Below are positions 45,421 through 54,572 of a stretch of 64,000 nt of DNA, one piece after another; the first letter of the stretch is position 1, and the number at the start of each line of letters is the position of its first letter. Source of the DNA: Microbacteriaceae bacterium VKM Ac-2854. Its GTDB lineage: Bacteria; Actinomycetota; Actinomycetes; Actinomycetales; Microbacteriaceae. The DNA lies in the NCBI GenBank assembly GCA_013205085.1, contig JABMLH010000007.1:124001-188000 (forward strand), in the 5' to 3' direction. Both the position numbers and the translations under genes were made by a program. Under the pieces are notes generated by a model. That model made no database searches. It saw only the letters and a program-made list of their open reading frames with translations, and was not told the DNA's origin.

Positions 45421-46199
45421 GGTGACGTCTCGCTCTCGGCCTGGGAAGTCGGAAGTCGCAGCATCCGCACGATGGCGCGGTAGTCGCGCATGGTCACGCC
45501 GTAGCGGTGCTTGAACGCCCGGGCGGCCTGCGGGTAGGAGGTGATGCCCACTTCGCCGGGCAGCTCGCCGAGCGGCGCCCGGGTCGGGGCGGTCCTGATC
45601 CGCTCGGCCAGGCCGCTGAGCCGGGCCTCGCGGACGAGCTCGGCGAAGGTCATGTCGCTCGTCGCCAGCACATCGCGGACCTGGCGCACGGTGCTGCCGA
45701 GGTCGCGCGCGACCTCGGTCGGTGAGACCCGGCCGAGCGGGAGCCGCTCGTCGACGGCGTGCCGGATCTCGGTGAACAGCGGCGCCGGGATGCGGGGGTC
45801 GGCGTTGGCCAGGATCCCGCGGGCGAGCTGGATCAGGATGTCGGGCAGCGCCTCGCTCGTCGCGTCGCGCTGGAGCGCGGCGAGCAGAGCCGTCGTCGCC
45901 GAGGTGAGCGCGGTCGGGGCCACCACGAGCGGCGCCCGCCGAGGCACGATCTGAGCGTCGCGCCCGAGTGCGGAGAGCGGGAAGTGCGCCGTGATCGTGC
46001 CCATCTGGGTCGCTGCCGGGTGCCGCCGAGCGAGCACGACCCCCGCGCGAACGGCACCGGGATGCACGGTCAGGGTCAGACACTGTTCGCCGGCGGCCAA
46101 GACCGGACAGGCTCGACCGGTGCCGGGTCCACCGGCAGCGACGAACACGCGGGCGAGGGTGCCGGAATCCATCCGCGGGTCGGCCAGGGCGATGCTCAT
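45417..46199 (-). CDS. AraC-family regulator, paralogue 1
   Basis: 260 residues with the same order as its neighbour: sensor domain, VSPTEVARDLGSTVRQVRDVL, and VGITSYPQAARAFKHRYGVTMRDYRAIVRM. Shared SYPQAAR.FK.R(F/Y)G.TM..YR shows recent common origin. Target genes are unknown; the divergent molybdenum enzyme gene starts 181 bp away and is the nearest candidate. No clear inverted operator is seen in that gap. Confidence 0.82.
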   Translation of the reverse strand: MSIALADPRMDSGTLARVFVAAGGPGTGRACPVLAAGEQCLTLTVHPGAVRAGVVLARRHPAATQMGTITAHFPLSALGRDAQIVPRRAPLVVAPTALTSATTALLAALQRDATSEALPDILIQLARGILANADPRIPAPLFTEIRHAVDERLPLGRVSPTEVARDLGSTVRQVRDVLATSDMTFAELVREARLSGLAERIRTAPTRAPLGELPGEVGITSYPQAARAFKHRYGVTMRDYRAIVRMLRLPTSQAESETSP

Positions 46200-46379
46200 G
46201 CCGTCAGTGAGCCACGGATACGGGGTTCAACTCAATCACGGAGGCCTCCGGTTGGTCGTCTTCGGCGCGTGGAGTCGGACCGGCGGTCGACGTGGCCGCT
46301 TCTGTTACCGATTCGTTACCTAAACGGGCAAACCAGGGGTACCCGGCGAACGGGCAGGTCAGGGGCCAAAACTGACCCC

Positions 46380-47975
46380 ATGGAACCCAGCTCGAAGCAG
46401 CGCGCGCGCCGCGCCTCCGTCGCCGGAGCGGCGCTCGCCGCCGTCGCCGGTGTCATCACCGCGGCCGTGCTGCTCGCCGTCGCCGAGCTGGTGGCTCTGC
46501 TGGTCGCCCGCCAGGCCAGCCCCGTGCTCGCCGTCGGCTCGTTCATCGTCGACATCGTGCCGCGCTGGGCGAAGGAATTCGCGATCGCGACATTCGGTGA
46601 CAACGACAAACTCTTCCTCCTCGCCTCGATCGGCTTCGGCGTGGTGGTCGCGGCCGCCGTGGCCGGCGTGCTGGAGCGCCTCCGACCGCCGCTGGGAATG
46701 GTGCTGATCGGGCTGGCCGGGGCGCTGGCGATCGTGGCGATCGTCACGCGCGCCGGTGCCGCACCGCTCGCGTTCGTGCCCACGCTGGTCGGCACGATCG
46801 CGGCGCTGGCGCTGATGCGCATCCTGTTCTCGAAGCTGCGCACGTTCTCGAAGCTGCGCACGTTCTCGAAGCCCGGTCGCACTGCCGAGTCGGCGGCGTC
46901 GTCGGGGGCGAGTCGGCGCACGTTCTTCCGCATCGCGATCGTCGCCGCCGTCGGCGCGGCCGTGGTCGGCACGGGATCGCGGCTGGTCAACGCGGCGACG
47001 TCCTCACTCGCCCGCGTCCGCGACGCGATCATGCTGCCCAAGCCCGGCTCGACGGTGACCATCCCCGACGGAGCCGACCTGAAGATCCCGGGCGTCTCAT
47101 CCCTCGTGACGTCCAACGACGACTTCTACCGCGTCGACACCGCACTCACGGTGCCCACGGTGGACCCGTCGACCTGGCAGCTCACGGTGACGGGGATGGT
47201 GGACACCGAGGTGACCCTGAGCTTCCAGGATCTGCTCGACATGGGGCTCGACGAGTACGCGGTGACGCTGACCTGCGTCTCGAACGAGGTGGGCGGCGGG
47301 CTCGTCGGCAACGCGGTCTGGCTCGGGGTGCCCATCCGCGACGTGCTGGCGAAGGCCGGCGTGCAGAGTGATGCCGACATGGTGCTCTCGCGCAGCGTCG
47401 ACGGCTACACGGCGAGTACGCCGCTGGAGTCGCTGACCGACGACGGGCTCGACGCGATCCTCGCCGTGGGGATGAACGGCGAACCGCTGCCGTTCGAGCA
47501 CGGCTTCCCCGTGCGGATGGTCGTGCCGGGCCTGTACGGCTACGTCTCCGCGACGAAGTGGCTGACCGAGTTGAAGGTGACCCGCTTCGACGCGGAGCAG
47601 GCGTATTGGACGCCCCGCGGCTACGACGCGAAGGCGCCGATCAAGCTGTCGTCGCGGATCGACACTCCGCGGGTCGACAAGCAGATCGCCGCGGGAGCGA
47701 CCAAGGTCGCCGGTGTCGCGTGGGCGCAGAGCGTCGGCATCGCAAGCGTCGAGGTCAGCATCGACAACGGAGAGTGGCAGCCGGCCACGCTCGCGGGTGC
47801 GATCAACGACGACACCTGGGTGCAGTGGTTCGTGGACTGGGAGGCGGAGGCGGGCACGCACTACCTCGCCGTGCGCGCGACGGACAAGGCGGGCAACCTG
47901 CAGATCGAGGAGCGCGCGCCGATCGCGCCGAACGGATCCAGCGGCTGGCAGCGCACGCTGGTGCGCGTCGGCTGA
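46380..47975 (+). CDS. Membrane-anchored sulfite-oxidase-family molybdenum protein
   Basis: 531 residues. Four N-terminal membrane helices (to about residue 145), a charged linker with a tandem KLRTFS repeat, then a second hydrophobic segment after SRRTFFRIAI (Tat-like twin Arg), and from about residue 250 the oxidoreductase molybdopterin domain. TCVSNEVGG with Cys299 is the molybdenum ligand; HGFPVRMVVPGLYGYVSATKW is the conserved core. A C-terminal Mo-co dimerisation-like domain follows (SVEVSIDNGEWQPATL). It acts outside the cytoplasm; substrate unknown (sulfite, or methionine-sulfoxide-type as in MsrP). Confidence 0.88.
   Translation: MEPSSKQRARRASVAGAALAAVAGVITAAVLLAVAELVALLVARQASPVLAVGSFIVDIVPRWAKEFAIATFGDNDKLFLLASIGFGVVVAAAVAGVLERLRPPLGMVLIGLAGALAIVAIVTRAGAAPLAFVPTLVGTIAALALMRILFSKLRTFSKLRTFSKPGRTAESAASSGASRRTFFRIAIVAAVGAAVVGTGSRLVNAATSSLARVRDAIMLPKPGSTVTIPDGADLKIPGVSSLVTSNDDFYRVDTALTVPTVDPSTWQLTVTGMVDTEVTLSFQDLLDMGLDEYAVTLTCVSNEVGGGLVGNAVWLGVPIRDVLAKAGVQSDADMVLSRSVDGYTASTPLESLTDDGLDAILAVGMNGEPLPFEHGFPVRMVVPGLYGYVSATKWLTELKVTRFDAEQAYWTPRGYDAKAPIKLSSRIDTPRVDKQIAAGATKVAGVAWAQSVGIASVEVSIDNGEWQPATLAGAINDDTWVQWFVDWEAEAGTHYLAVRATDKAGNLQIEERAPIAPNGSSGWQRTLVRVG
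46830..46872 (+). repeat. In-frame 18-bp tandem repeat (KLRTFS)
   Basis: tcgaagctgcgcacgttc occurs twice without change (46830-46847, 46848-46865) and begins a third time. It lengthens the positively charged linker of the molybdenum protein by six residues per unit. It may vary in copy number between strains. Confidence 0.85.
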
Positions 47976-47988
47976 GCCTGCGAGGGGT

Positions 47989-48030
47989 GCATCCGGTCGC
48001 CCCTCGAGCCACAGAAGGGCGACCGGATGC
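47989..48030 (+). terminator. Hairpin after the molybdenum protein gene
   Basis: A 14-bp perfect stem (gcatccggtcgccc at 47989-48002, partner 48017-48030), 14 bp after the stop. A second, nested hairpin atgctcg/cgagcat lies at 48041-48074. From there to 48280 the 375-bp gap to the next gene shows nothing else recognised. Confidence 0.65.
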
Positions 48031-48280
48031 GGGTGGGGGAATGCTCGAACACAGGGGGCACAGTGCCCGAGCATCGGGGGGATACGTCTCGCCGGCCACC
48101 ATGCGCAGCAGCGCGGAGATCCACATCCTCCCTGGGCGCCGAGGCGTCCTGCGGCCACACTAGCCGAAACGCATACGAGTGTGGAAATCCGCTGGCGCGT
48201 GAATGCATTTGGGTGGGCGCCGAATTGCGGGCCGCTTCGTTCATCGCTAATTGAGCGTGCCGAAACCGTACCCAGCAGAA

Positions 48281-48328
48281 TCGAACACAACGTCGAGGTC
48301 GATATCGATGACGCCTCGACGTGTTCGA
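48281..48328. repeat. Palindrome just upstream of the DUF222/HNH gene
   Basis: tcgaacac-aa-cgtcgagg (48281-48298) pairs with cctcgacgtgttcga (48314-48328) with a two-base bulge; the loop includes tcgatatcgat. It overlaps the -35 region of the gene's promoter, so it may be an operator or part of the element the nuclease recognises. Confidence 0.55.
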
Positions 48329-48338
48329 ATCTGTGACC

Positions 48339-48344
48339 TATAAT
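48339..48344 (+). promoter_or_regulatory. Consensus -10 box, leaderless, for the HNH gene
   Basis: TATAAT, the only perfect consensus among the leaderless boxes here, ends 6 nt before ATG 48351. It decides against the longer in-frame start at 48321. Confidence 0.65.
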
Positions 48345-48350
48345 GGGGGT

Positions 48351-49796
48351 ATGACTCCAACTCTCCTCCCTCGCATCGCCGCTCTGGCGGCGCAGGTGCG
48401 TGATGAGGTCGCCTCGATCGAGTGGGGGCGGCTGACGGAGAACGAGCGTATGGAACTCGCGGTCGCGTGGGGAGGGTTGGAGCGGGCCGTGGTCGGCGGT
48501 GCGGTCGGGGCGGCGGGCGCGATCGAGGCGGCCTGCCAGGTGGAGCGGGGGATGGACTCGCTGGCGTTGCGGTACGGGGTCCGCACCGGGAAGCAACTGC
48601 TGGCGATGCTCACCGGATCCTCCGAAGCCACGGCGGGGCGGCGGATCCGGTTGGCGCAGGCGGGGATGGGGAAAGCGGTCACCAGCGGCTGGGGCGCGCC
48701 CGCACTGTTCCCCGTGATGGGGCAGGCGGTGCTGGCCGGGACCATGCACGCGGACGCCGCGGAGGTGCTCGTATCGACTCTCTCCGGGTCCGCGGCGCGG
48801 ATCCACCCCGACGAACTCGCGGTCGCGGAGAAGGCGATCGTGGAATCCGCGACCGACCCGGCCGGGGACGCGAACGCGCACGGCGCCGTCACCGGGACCG
48901 GGATCGCGGCGGAACTGGTGAAGATCCAAGCCCTCGCCTGGCGAGCCCGGTTGGACCCCGACGGGCTCGAACCCAGCGAGGAGGAAGCGTTCCACCTCCG
49001 CAACGCCGTGTGGCGTCGCGGGAAGACCGGCACGGAGACGCTCGTGTTGACGGTGACGACGGAGCAGGCCGCGGCGATCAAATCGTCGCTGTCCCCGCAC
49101 ACCAGCCCCCGCAAGCCCGCGTTCCGCGACGGCGACAACACCCGGGAGACGGCGGAGGATGCCGTGTTCGGCGATGACCGCACCCACGGGCAGAAGGTAC
49201 TCGATACCGTCGTCGCGCTCGTCGTCGCCGGCGCCGCGTCCGAGGCACCCGCCGGGGCGACGCCGCAGATCACCGCCTACGTGAACGCCGACGACCTCAA
49301 CGACGCCGCGACCGGGCCCGCGTACCTGGATCACACGGACGAGCCCGTGCCGGCGGCGTCGGTGCGGCGGTTGCGGTGTCACGGGGAGGTGCGCCTCGCG
49401 ATCCTCGGTGACCGCAACATGACCGACGCCCTCGGCCGGCCCGTGCGGGAGTTCACGCCCGCGCAGAAGAAGCTCCTCGCCGCCCTGTACGGCGGCTGCG
49501 CCTGGCCGGGCTGCACCGCTCCACCCGCGTGGACCGAGGCGCATCACGTGCACTGGCACTCCCGCGGTGGCGAGACGAGTGTGCGGAACGGGGTGCCGTT
49601 ATGCGCTTTTCACCACCACGTGGTCCACGCGAACACCGGGTGGGAGATCGTGATGAAGATGACCGCGCAGGGCCTGCGTGCGCACCTGATCCCACCGTTC
49701 GTGATCGACCCGCACCGCACACCACGACCGATGGGCAACCCCCACCGAAAGCTCACCGGACGACCCGAAGACCCCGACCCGCCGCCCGAACCCTGA
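48351..49796 (+). CDS. DUF222/HNH endonuclease family protein (13E12-type)
   Basis: 481 residues. Long helical DUF222 domain (residues about 20-330; ALRYGVRTGKQLLAMLTGSS) followed by an HNH nuclease: GGCAWPGCTAPPAWTEAHHVHWHSRGGET in segments, then NGVPLCAFHHHVVH, with the CxxxxC...HH...H...CxxHH zinc/metal pattern complete. These occur in many divergent copies in actinobacteria (13E12 repeats of mycobacteria) and are suspected mobile or selfish genes; no biological role is established. The C-terminus is Pro-rich and disordered. Confidence 0.9.
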   Translation: MTPTLLPRIAALAAQVRDEVASIEWGRLTENERMELAVAWGGLERAVVGGAVGAAGAIEAACQVERGMDSLALRYGVRTGKQLLAMLTGSSEATAGRRIRLAQAGMGKAVTSGWGAPALFPVMGQAVLAGTMHADAAEVLVSTLSGSAARIHPDELAVAEKAIVESATDPAGDANAHGAVTGTGIAAELVKIQALAWRARLDPDGLEPSEEEAFHLRNAVWRRGKTGTETLVLTVTTEQAAAIKSSLSPHTSPRKPAFRDGDNTRETAEDAVFGDDRTHGQKVLDTVVALVVAGAASEAPAGATPQITAYVNADDLNDAATGPAYLDHTDEPVPAASVRRLRCHGEVRLAILGDRNMTDALGRPVREFTPAQKKLLAALYGGCAWPGCTAPPAWTEAHHVHWHSRGGETSVRNGVPLCAFHHHVVHANTGWEIVMKMTAQGLRAHLIPPFVIDPHRTPRPMGNPHRKLTGRPEDPDPPPEP

Positions 49797-49814
49797 TCGG
49801 GCCGGCCTTCGGAC

Positions 49815-50714
49815 TCAGTTACCCGGGGGATACAGGAACAGCGGGATCTCGCCGACCGACAGGGTGCGCGTTCCGTAGGAGTGTTTGCCGCCGTAGTTGT
49901 ACTCCTCGATGAGTACGGTGCCGTCGCCGTTCACGGACTGCACGTAGGCGACGTGGTTGTAGCCGAACCAGGCGGCGCAGCCCACGATCGGCGTGTTGCT
50001 GGTCGCCCAGCCCTTGCTCGACCAGTTGGACGGCCACTCGTAGGCGCTGCCGCCGTTCGGGGTGATCACGCTCCAGGTGTACTTCCACGGGGCGGAGGTG
50101 GCGCCGGCGTCCCGGTTGAAGCGCCAGGCCACGAAGTCGACGCATTCGCGGAAGTAGTACATCAGCGGCGAGAGACCGCCGCCCTCGTCATCGGTCGCCT
50201 CGTACGGCCACGGATAGTCGTCGCCGACGGCCTGGGTCTGCACGGTGGTGTAGCTGCCGTTGCCGGCGGTGGAGAGGATCGAGGCCTGCCGCTTCGCCGC
50301 ATCCAACTGCTCAGGGGTGGGGGCGGCGAAGGCGTCGCGAACGGCGGTCGAGGCCGCGGCATCCGCCGACACGGTGAGCTTCTGCATGGTGCCGGTCGTC
50401 GCGGCGCCGGTCGCGGTGCCGGCGGACGAGCGCGCCGCGTACGCGGGGATGGCGGCGGTGGCGAAGAGGCCGCCGACGATGCCGAACGTGGCGAAACCGA
50501 GAGCGCGGCGGCTCAGCGACCGCGCCGGGGTGCTGGTGGCGGCCGGCGCCGGGGCGGGGGCGGATCCGATCGGCGGGGTGAGCACGGCATGCGGATGCGT
50601 GGCAGGAACGACGGCGGGCGCCGGACTCGACTGGACCTGCCGTACTCGACGCGCCGACTCCTCCGCGGCCCGCGCCTCGCGGCGGGTGAGCGGGGGTGGT
50701 TCGGGGTTCGACAC
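49815..50714 (-). CDS. Exported CHAP-domain cell-wall hydrolase
   Basis: 299 residues. A polar Ala/Pro-rich N-terminal part of about 65 residues, then a membrane/signal segment beginning SRRALGFATFGIVGG (twin-Arg, possibly Tat) and ending AYAA, a linker, and from about residue 165 the CHAP domain: YYFRECVDFVAWR has the nucleophile Cys, YNHVAYVQSV the His, VLIEEYNY the following acidic motif. It would cut peptidoglycan cross-bridges outside the cell. GTG 50714 has gaggag upstream. Convergent with the HNH gene. Confidence 0.88.
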   Translation of the reverse strand: MSNPEPPPLTRREARAAEESARRVRQVQSSPAPAVVPATHPHAVLTPPIGSAPAPAPAATSTPARSLSRRALGFATFGIVGGLFATAAIPAYAARSSAGTATGAATTGTMQKLTVSADAAASTAVRDAFAAPTPEQLDAAKRQASILSTAGNGSYTTVQTQAVGDDYPWPYEATDDEGGGLSPLMYYFRECVDFVAWRFNRDAGATSAPWKYTWSVITPNGGSAYEWPSNWSSKGWATSNTPIVGCAAWFGYNHVAYVQSVNGDGTVLIEEYNYGGKHSYGTRTLSVGEIPLFLYPPGN

Positions 50715-50899
50715 GCGCCAGAGCTCCTCGGGTTTCGGCCTGTGGGGACCGTGGCAGTTTACGTGCCGGCCTCGGATAACAAAACGGTCACGACGGAGTC
50801 TGAGTGCTTCCCTGAACGGGATCGAAGGCTGCGCGGGTTCGAACTCCGCCCCGTCAGCGCCGCTGCGGTGCGAGGATGGGCGGAAGGAGAGGAGCCCCG

Positions 50900-51451
50900 A
50901 TGACCGATGCCCCGCGTTCCGTTCCATCCGACTCCGAGCACGGCGCCGTCGTCGTGGGGGTCGTCGAGGGCCAATCGCCGGCGGTGCTGGCCACCGCATT
51001 GCGGACGGCTACCGATCTGGGCGCGCCCCTCCTGGTCGCGCACGTCGCCCCCGATCCGTACCTGCTCGGCGAGTACGTCGACACGGGCACCGGCGGTGTC
51101 GCCGTCGGTTCCGCGGCCGTGCTGGCCGCCGAACTCGACGCGGTGACGCATCCGGTGTTCCCGGTCGAGCTCGCCGCGACCGTCGAGTCGGCGCTGGCGG
51201 GCTCCACCGTTCGACACAGCCTGCGGGTGCTCAGCGGCGAGCCGGCGCTCGCGCTGGGCGACATCGCCGAGCGCGTCGACGCGCGGATGATCGTGGTCGG
51301 CACGCGCGAGGCCGGCGTGCTCGCGGGCATCGCCGAGTTCCTCAGCGGCAGTGTGGCGGTACACCTCGCGCACCGCCAGCACCGCCCGGTGCTCGTCGTT
51401 CCGCAACCCGACCGCAACCCGCACCGCACGGCCCCTTGGGACCTCGCCTGA
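50900..51451 (+). CDS. Universal stress protein (UspA)
   Basis: 183 residues, one Usp domain. VVVGVVEGQSPAVLATALRTA at the start and MIVVGTREAGVLAGIAEFLSGSVAVHLAHRQHRPVLVVP near the end (in segments) carry the G-2x-G-9x-G(S) nucleotide-binding pattern. ATG 50900 follows ggagaggagg-like bases. The 185-bp upstream gap holds the divergent promoters and a ggttcgaactcc run that is not a tRNA. Confidence 0.85.
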   Translation: MTDAPRSVPSDSEHGAVVVGVVEGQSPAVLATALRTATDLGAPLLVAHVAPDPYLLGEYVDTGTGGVAVGSAAVLAAELDAVTHPVFPVELAATVESALAGSTVRHSLRVLSGEPALALGDIAERVDARMIVVGTREAGVLAGIAEFLSGSVAVHLAHRQHRPVLVVPQPDRNPHRTAPWDLA

Positions 51452-51530
51452 CCCTGCGAGGGACCCCCTCAGCACGCGAGGGCGCCCCCGCCGGGGGCGC
51501 CCTCGAGTGCTGTGCGGGTCCCTCGCAGGG
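51452..51530. terminator. Nested bidirectional terminator
   Basis: Outer stem 51452-51465 with 51517-51530 (14 bp, perfect) and inner stem 51478-51490 with 51492-51504 (13 bp, perfect). It fills the whole space between the convergent UspA and beta-helix genes. Confidence 0.8.
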
Positions 51531-51535
51531 AGGGG

Positions 51536-53131
51536 TCAGCTGACCCGGATGGAGACCGGCGCGGAGGTGCCGGTGTTCTTGGCGGCGTCGACGGCCTTCG
51601 CGGTGACGGAGTAGGTCGTCTTCGCGAGGGTCGCGGTGTTCACCAGAAGGGTCCACTGTCCGGAGGAGTTCTTCGTCGCATCACCGATCTTGGTGGTGCC
51701 CAGCCAATAGCTCACCCCGGTCACGCCCACGTTGTCGTCCGCGGTCGCGACGAGCAGAACGGATCCGGTCACGGTGCTGCCCGTGGTGGGCGAGTCGATC
51801 GCCACCGTCGGCGCGGTGCGGTCGGTCGGCGCGGGCGTCGCGGTCGGCCTCGGCGTCGCGGTCGGCGTCGCGGTCGGCGTGGGGGTCGCCGTCGGGGTCG
51901 GAGTCGCGGTCGGCGTGGCCGTCGGAGTCGCGGTCGCGGTCGGCGTCGCGGTCGGCGTGGGCGTGGGCGACGGAGCCGCCCCGACGCCGCCGGGCGCGTC
52001 CGCGCCGGCGATGGTGGCCGGGATGACCTGGCCGTCGATGTCCTTCGGGGCCGGGGAGAAGGAGCCGAAGGGCGTGATCGTCGCGGTGGCCGCGCTGGTC
52101 ACGTGCAGGTTCGATCCCTCCTCGTCCACGAAGGACACGGTGCCGACGCGGTTACCCTTGCCGGCCGCGACCGACTGCGGTTGCGAGCAGAGCTTGGTGT
52201 TCCAGTTCTCGATGATGGAGTTGGTCACCACGGCGGCGCACTCGGAGAGGTACGTGACGATGTTGCGGTCGAAGCTCGCGTTGGTCATGCCGCTGAAGCG
52301 CACGGCGCCGTAGGAGAACGTGTTGTTGCGCACGGTCACGTTCACGGCCGAGGTCTCGCGCATGTCGGTGGCCGAGCCGCCCTTGCAGTCGTTGGTGATC
52401 ACGATGCAGCCCTGCACGAAGTTGCCCTCGACCAGGATGTCGCTCATGCCGTCGCCGCCACCCGGGGAGAAGATGATGCCCGCGTTGTAGCAGTTCGACA
52501 GCTTGTTGCCGCGGAGGGTGACGCCGTTGCTCTCGAACACCTGGATGCAGTCGGAGTGCAGGCCGTTGTTCTTGTTCTGGTCGTAGTCGTGCACGACGTT
52601 GTCCTCGATCAGCGCGTTCGTGGATCCGCCGACCTGGATGCCGTCGATCGACGAGCCGTTCTCGAACTCGGAGTCGCGCACGATCACATTCGCGGAACGC
52701 ACGAAGATGCCCGCGCCGTCGATGTGCATCCGGTTCACCGTGATGCCGGTGCCGTAGGTGTAGAAGGTCGACTTCGAGTAGATGTCGTTCCACACCGTGT
52801 TGCCGGAGTAGACCTTGGTCGAGCCGAGAACGGGGGAGGCGCCCGGCGCGGGCTGCACGGTGACGGGCGCCGAGGTGGTGCCGCGGGTGCCGTTGAGGTT
52901 GGTGGTGGGGTAGGTGCCGCTGGTGAGCAGCACCGTGTCGCCCGCGCTCGCGTTCTGCACGGCGGTGGTGAGCGCGCAGGGCGCGGCGGCGGTGCAGGTG
53001 GTGCCGGTGCCGGCGGGAGCGGCGTACCGCGTGCCCGCCGCGTAGCTCGGGGCCGCGAACAACGCCGCGACGACGGCGAGGGCGGCGAACGCGGCGAAGC
53101 TCGCCGCGATCATCCTGGATAGACGGTTCAT
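51536..53131 (-). CDS. Exported right-handed beta-helix protein with Ig-like tail, paralogue 1
   Basis: 531 residues: signal peptide (to about residue 32, ending PSYAA), right-handed parallel beta-helix (residues about 33-385; repeated NVIVRDSEFENG, ALIEDNVVHDY, VTLRGNKLSNC turns), a Pro/Thr/Ala linker of about 60 residues, and a C-terminal Ig-like domain (TVAIDSPTTGSTVTG ... VGVTGVSYWLGTTKIGDA). The FSPGGGDGMSDILVEGNF turn is identical in form in the second copy at 54933-56483. Such helices bind or cleave polysaccharides (lyase, epimerase), but no catalytic set is evident to me. Start ATG 53131; GTG two codons earlier possible. Confidence 0.85.
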   Translation of the reverse strand: MNRLSRMIAASFAAFAALAVVAALFAAPSYAAGTRYAAPAGTGTTCTAAAPCALTTAVQNASAGDTVLLTSGTYPTTNLNGTRGTTSAPVTVQPAPGASPVLGSTKVYSGNTVWNDIYSKSTFYTYGTGITVNRMHIDGAGIFVRSANVIVRDSEFENGSSIDGIQVGGSTNALIEDNVVHDYDQNKNNGLHSDCIQVFESNGVTLRGNKLSNCYNAGIIFSPGGGDGMSDILVEGNFVQGCIVITNDCKGGSATDMRETSAVNVTVRNNTFSYGAVRFSGMTNASFDRNIVTYLSECAAVVTNSIIENWNTKLCSQPQSVAAGKGNRVGTVSFVDEEGSNLHVTSAATATITPFGSFSPAPKDIDGQVIPATIAGADAPGGVGAAPSPTPTPTATPTATATPTATPTATPTPTATPTPTATPTATPRPTATPAPTDRTAPTVAIDSPTTGSTVTGSVLLVATADDNVGVTGVSYWLGTTKIGDATKNSSGQWTLLVNTATLAKTTYSVTAKAVDAAKNTGTSAPVSIRVS

Positions 53132-53351
53132 GGTCACTCGGTTCCAATCAAGGGAGGGAGGGGCTCGGGGCGGAGCGCTGGGAAAGGTTGGTGGGGGCGG
53201 GGAAAGTAAGCTGGGGGCACGGGATCGGATGCGACCGCCACGCACCATCGCTCCTGCAGTACCGGCGTCCGCGATCCCGTGGAGACGGCGCGTATCCGAC
53301 GGATGCGGCCGAGCAACGGCGAGTCACGATGGGGCTCAGGACGGTGAAGCA

Positions 53352-54572
53352 GTGAGTCGAGTGACGAATCTGGCGAACAAGGCCAGGCGCGCGATGAAGA
53401 ACCCGGCTCTGCTCTCGGCGGGGGCGAGCGTGGCGTTCATCGGAGCGAAGGGCGGCTCCGGGAAGAGAGCGATCCTGATCGCGCCGCCCGGTGCCGGCAA
53501 CATCGGCGATGCCGCCCTCGTGGGCGCGTTCCTCGAGAACGTGGCGGGCCCGATCACCGTGATCAGCCGCTATCCCGCGGACTTCCGCATCCCGCCGGCG
53601 CTCGCCGATCGGGTGCAGCTCGTCGCCCTTGGCAGCCTGCTCTACGGCGGGCTGCCGAGCTTCGTGCGTGACCTGCGGCGCTTCCGGGCGCTGCTGGCCG
53701 ACGCGTCCTCGGTCTCGGTCGTCGGGGCGGACATCATGGACGGCGCGTACAACTTCCGTGCCTCCACGAGTCGCGCGGTCGTCGCCCGCAGCGCCGCGGC
53801 CGCCGGTGTCGACACGCGGGTGCTCGGCTTCAGCTGGAACGGCAAGGCGCATCCCGCCGCCGTGGCGCAGCTGCGCGCCGCCGACCGCGCGGGGGTCGCG
53901 CTGTACCTGCGCGACCCGCTCTCCGTCGAGCGCGCGCGCCGCGACGGCCTGGAGGCCCACGCGGCGGCGGACATCGTCTTCACCGCGAAGACCGTCGACA
54001 ACAGCCGCGCCGACCGCGAGCTCGCCACGATCCCCACGGAGCAGGGCTACGCGATCGTGAACGTGTCCGGCCTGATCGAGAACGACCAGACCGCCGCGTA
54101 CGTCGAGATCATCAGCGGCCTGCGCGATCGCGGGCTGGGCGTTGTGCTGCTGCCGCACGTGATCAAGAAGGGGCCGGACGACCTCGCCGCCTGCCGCCGC
54201 GTCTTCGCCGCGCTCGGCGACACGACCGGCGTCGCCTTCGTCGAAGAGGTGCTGACCCCGGCCGAGGTGCGCGGATTCACCGAGCGCGCGACCATCACGG
54301 TGACGGGCCGGATGCACCTGGCGATCATGTCGCTGATGAAGGGTGTGCCGGCCGTCACCCTGGCCACCCAGGGCAAGGTCGAGGGGCTGATGGCGATGTT
54401 CGAGCTGCCCTACCTCTGCGTCGAGCCGGGCGAGGGACTGGCCGAGCGTGTCGGCGCCGCGCTCGAGCGCATCCTCGCCGATCGCGAGGCGGTGTCGTCG
54501 GCCATCCGCGCCAAGCTGCCCGAGGTGACGGCGCTCGCCGAGCAGAACTTCGCGGGTCTGCCGCGGGTCTGA
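53352..54572 (+). CDS. Polysaccharide pyruvyl transferase family protein
   Basis: 406 residues. ILIAPPGAGNIGDAALVGAFLENV (the GNxGD motif of the family) near residue 47 and VTGRMHLAIMSLMKGVPAVTL near residue 320, with VVLLPHVIKKGPDD between, match the GT-B-like PS_pyruv_trans fold (CsaB relatives). It would transfer pyruvate from PEP to a cell-wall or exopolysaccharide sugar. It lies between two minus-strand beta-helix genes, so it is a single-gene unit. GTG 53352 is the likely start, as the upstream frame crosses the divergent promoter. Confidence 0.85.
   Translation: MSRVTNLANKARRAMKNPALLSAGASVAFIGAKGGSGKRAILIAPPGAGNIGDAALVGAFLENVAGPITVISRYPADFRIPPALADRVQLVALGSLLYGGLPSFVRDLRRFRALLADASSVSVVGADIMDGAYNFRASTSRAVVARSAAAAGVDTRVLGFSWNGKAHPAAVAQLRAADRAGVALYLRDPLSVERARRDGLEAHAAADIVFTAKTVDNSRADRELATIPTEQGYAIVNVSGLIENDQTAAYVEIISGLRDRGLGVVLLPHVIKKGPDDLAACRRVFAALGDTTGVAFVEEVLTPAEVRGFTERATITVTGRMHLAIMSLMKGVPAVTLATQGKVEGLMAMFELPYLCVEPGEGLAERVGAALERILADREAVSSAIRAKLPEVTALAEQNFAGLPRV

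Noticed and set aside
50830-50850. ggttcgaactccgc resembles a tRNA T-loop (B box)
   Set aside because: No acceptor stem, D-arm or anticodon stem can be built around it; it lies in the upstream gap of the UspA gene.
51840-51975. Regular short repeats, CRISPR-like at first sight (also 57015-57170)
   Set aside because: They are in-frame Pro-Thr/Ala codon repeats of protein linkers; there are no spacers.
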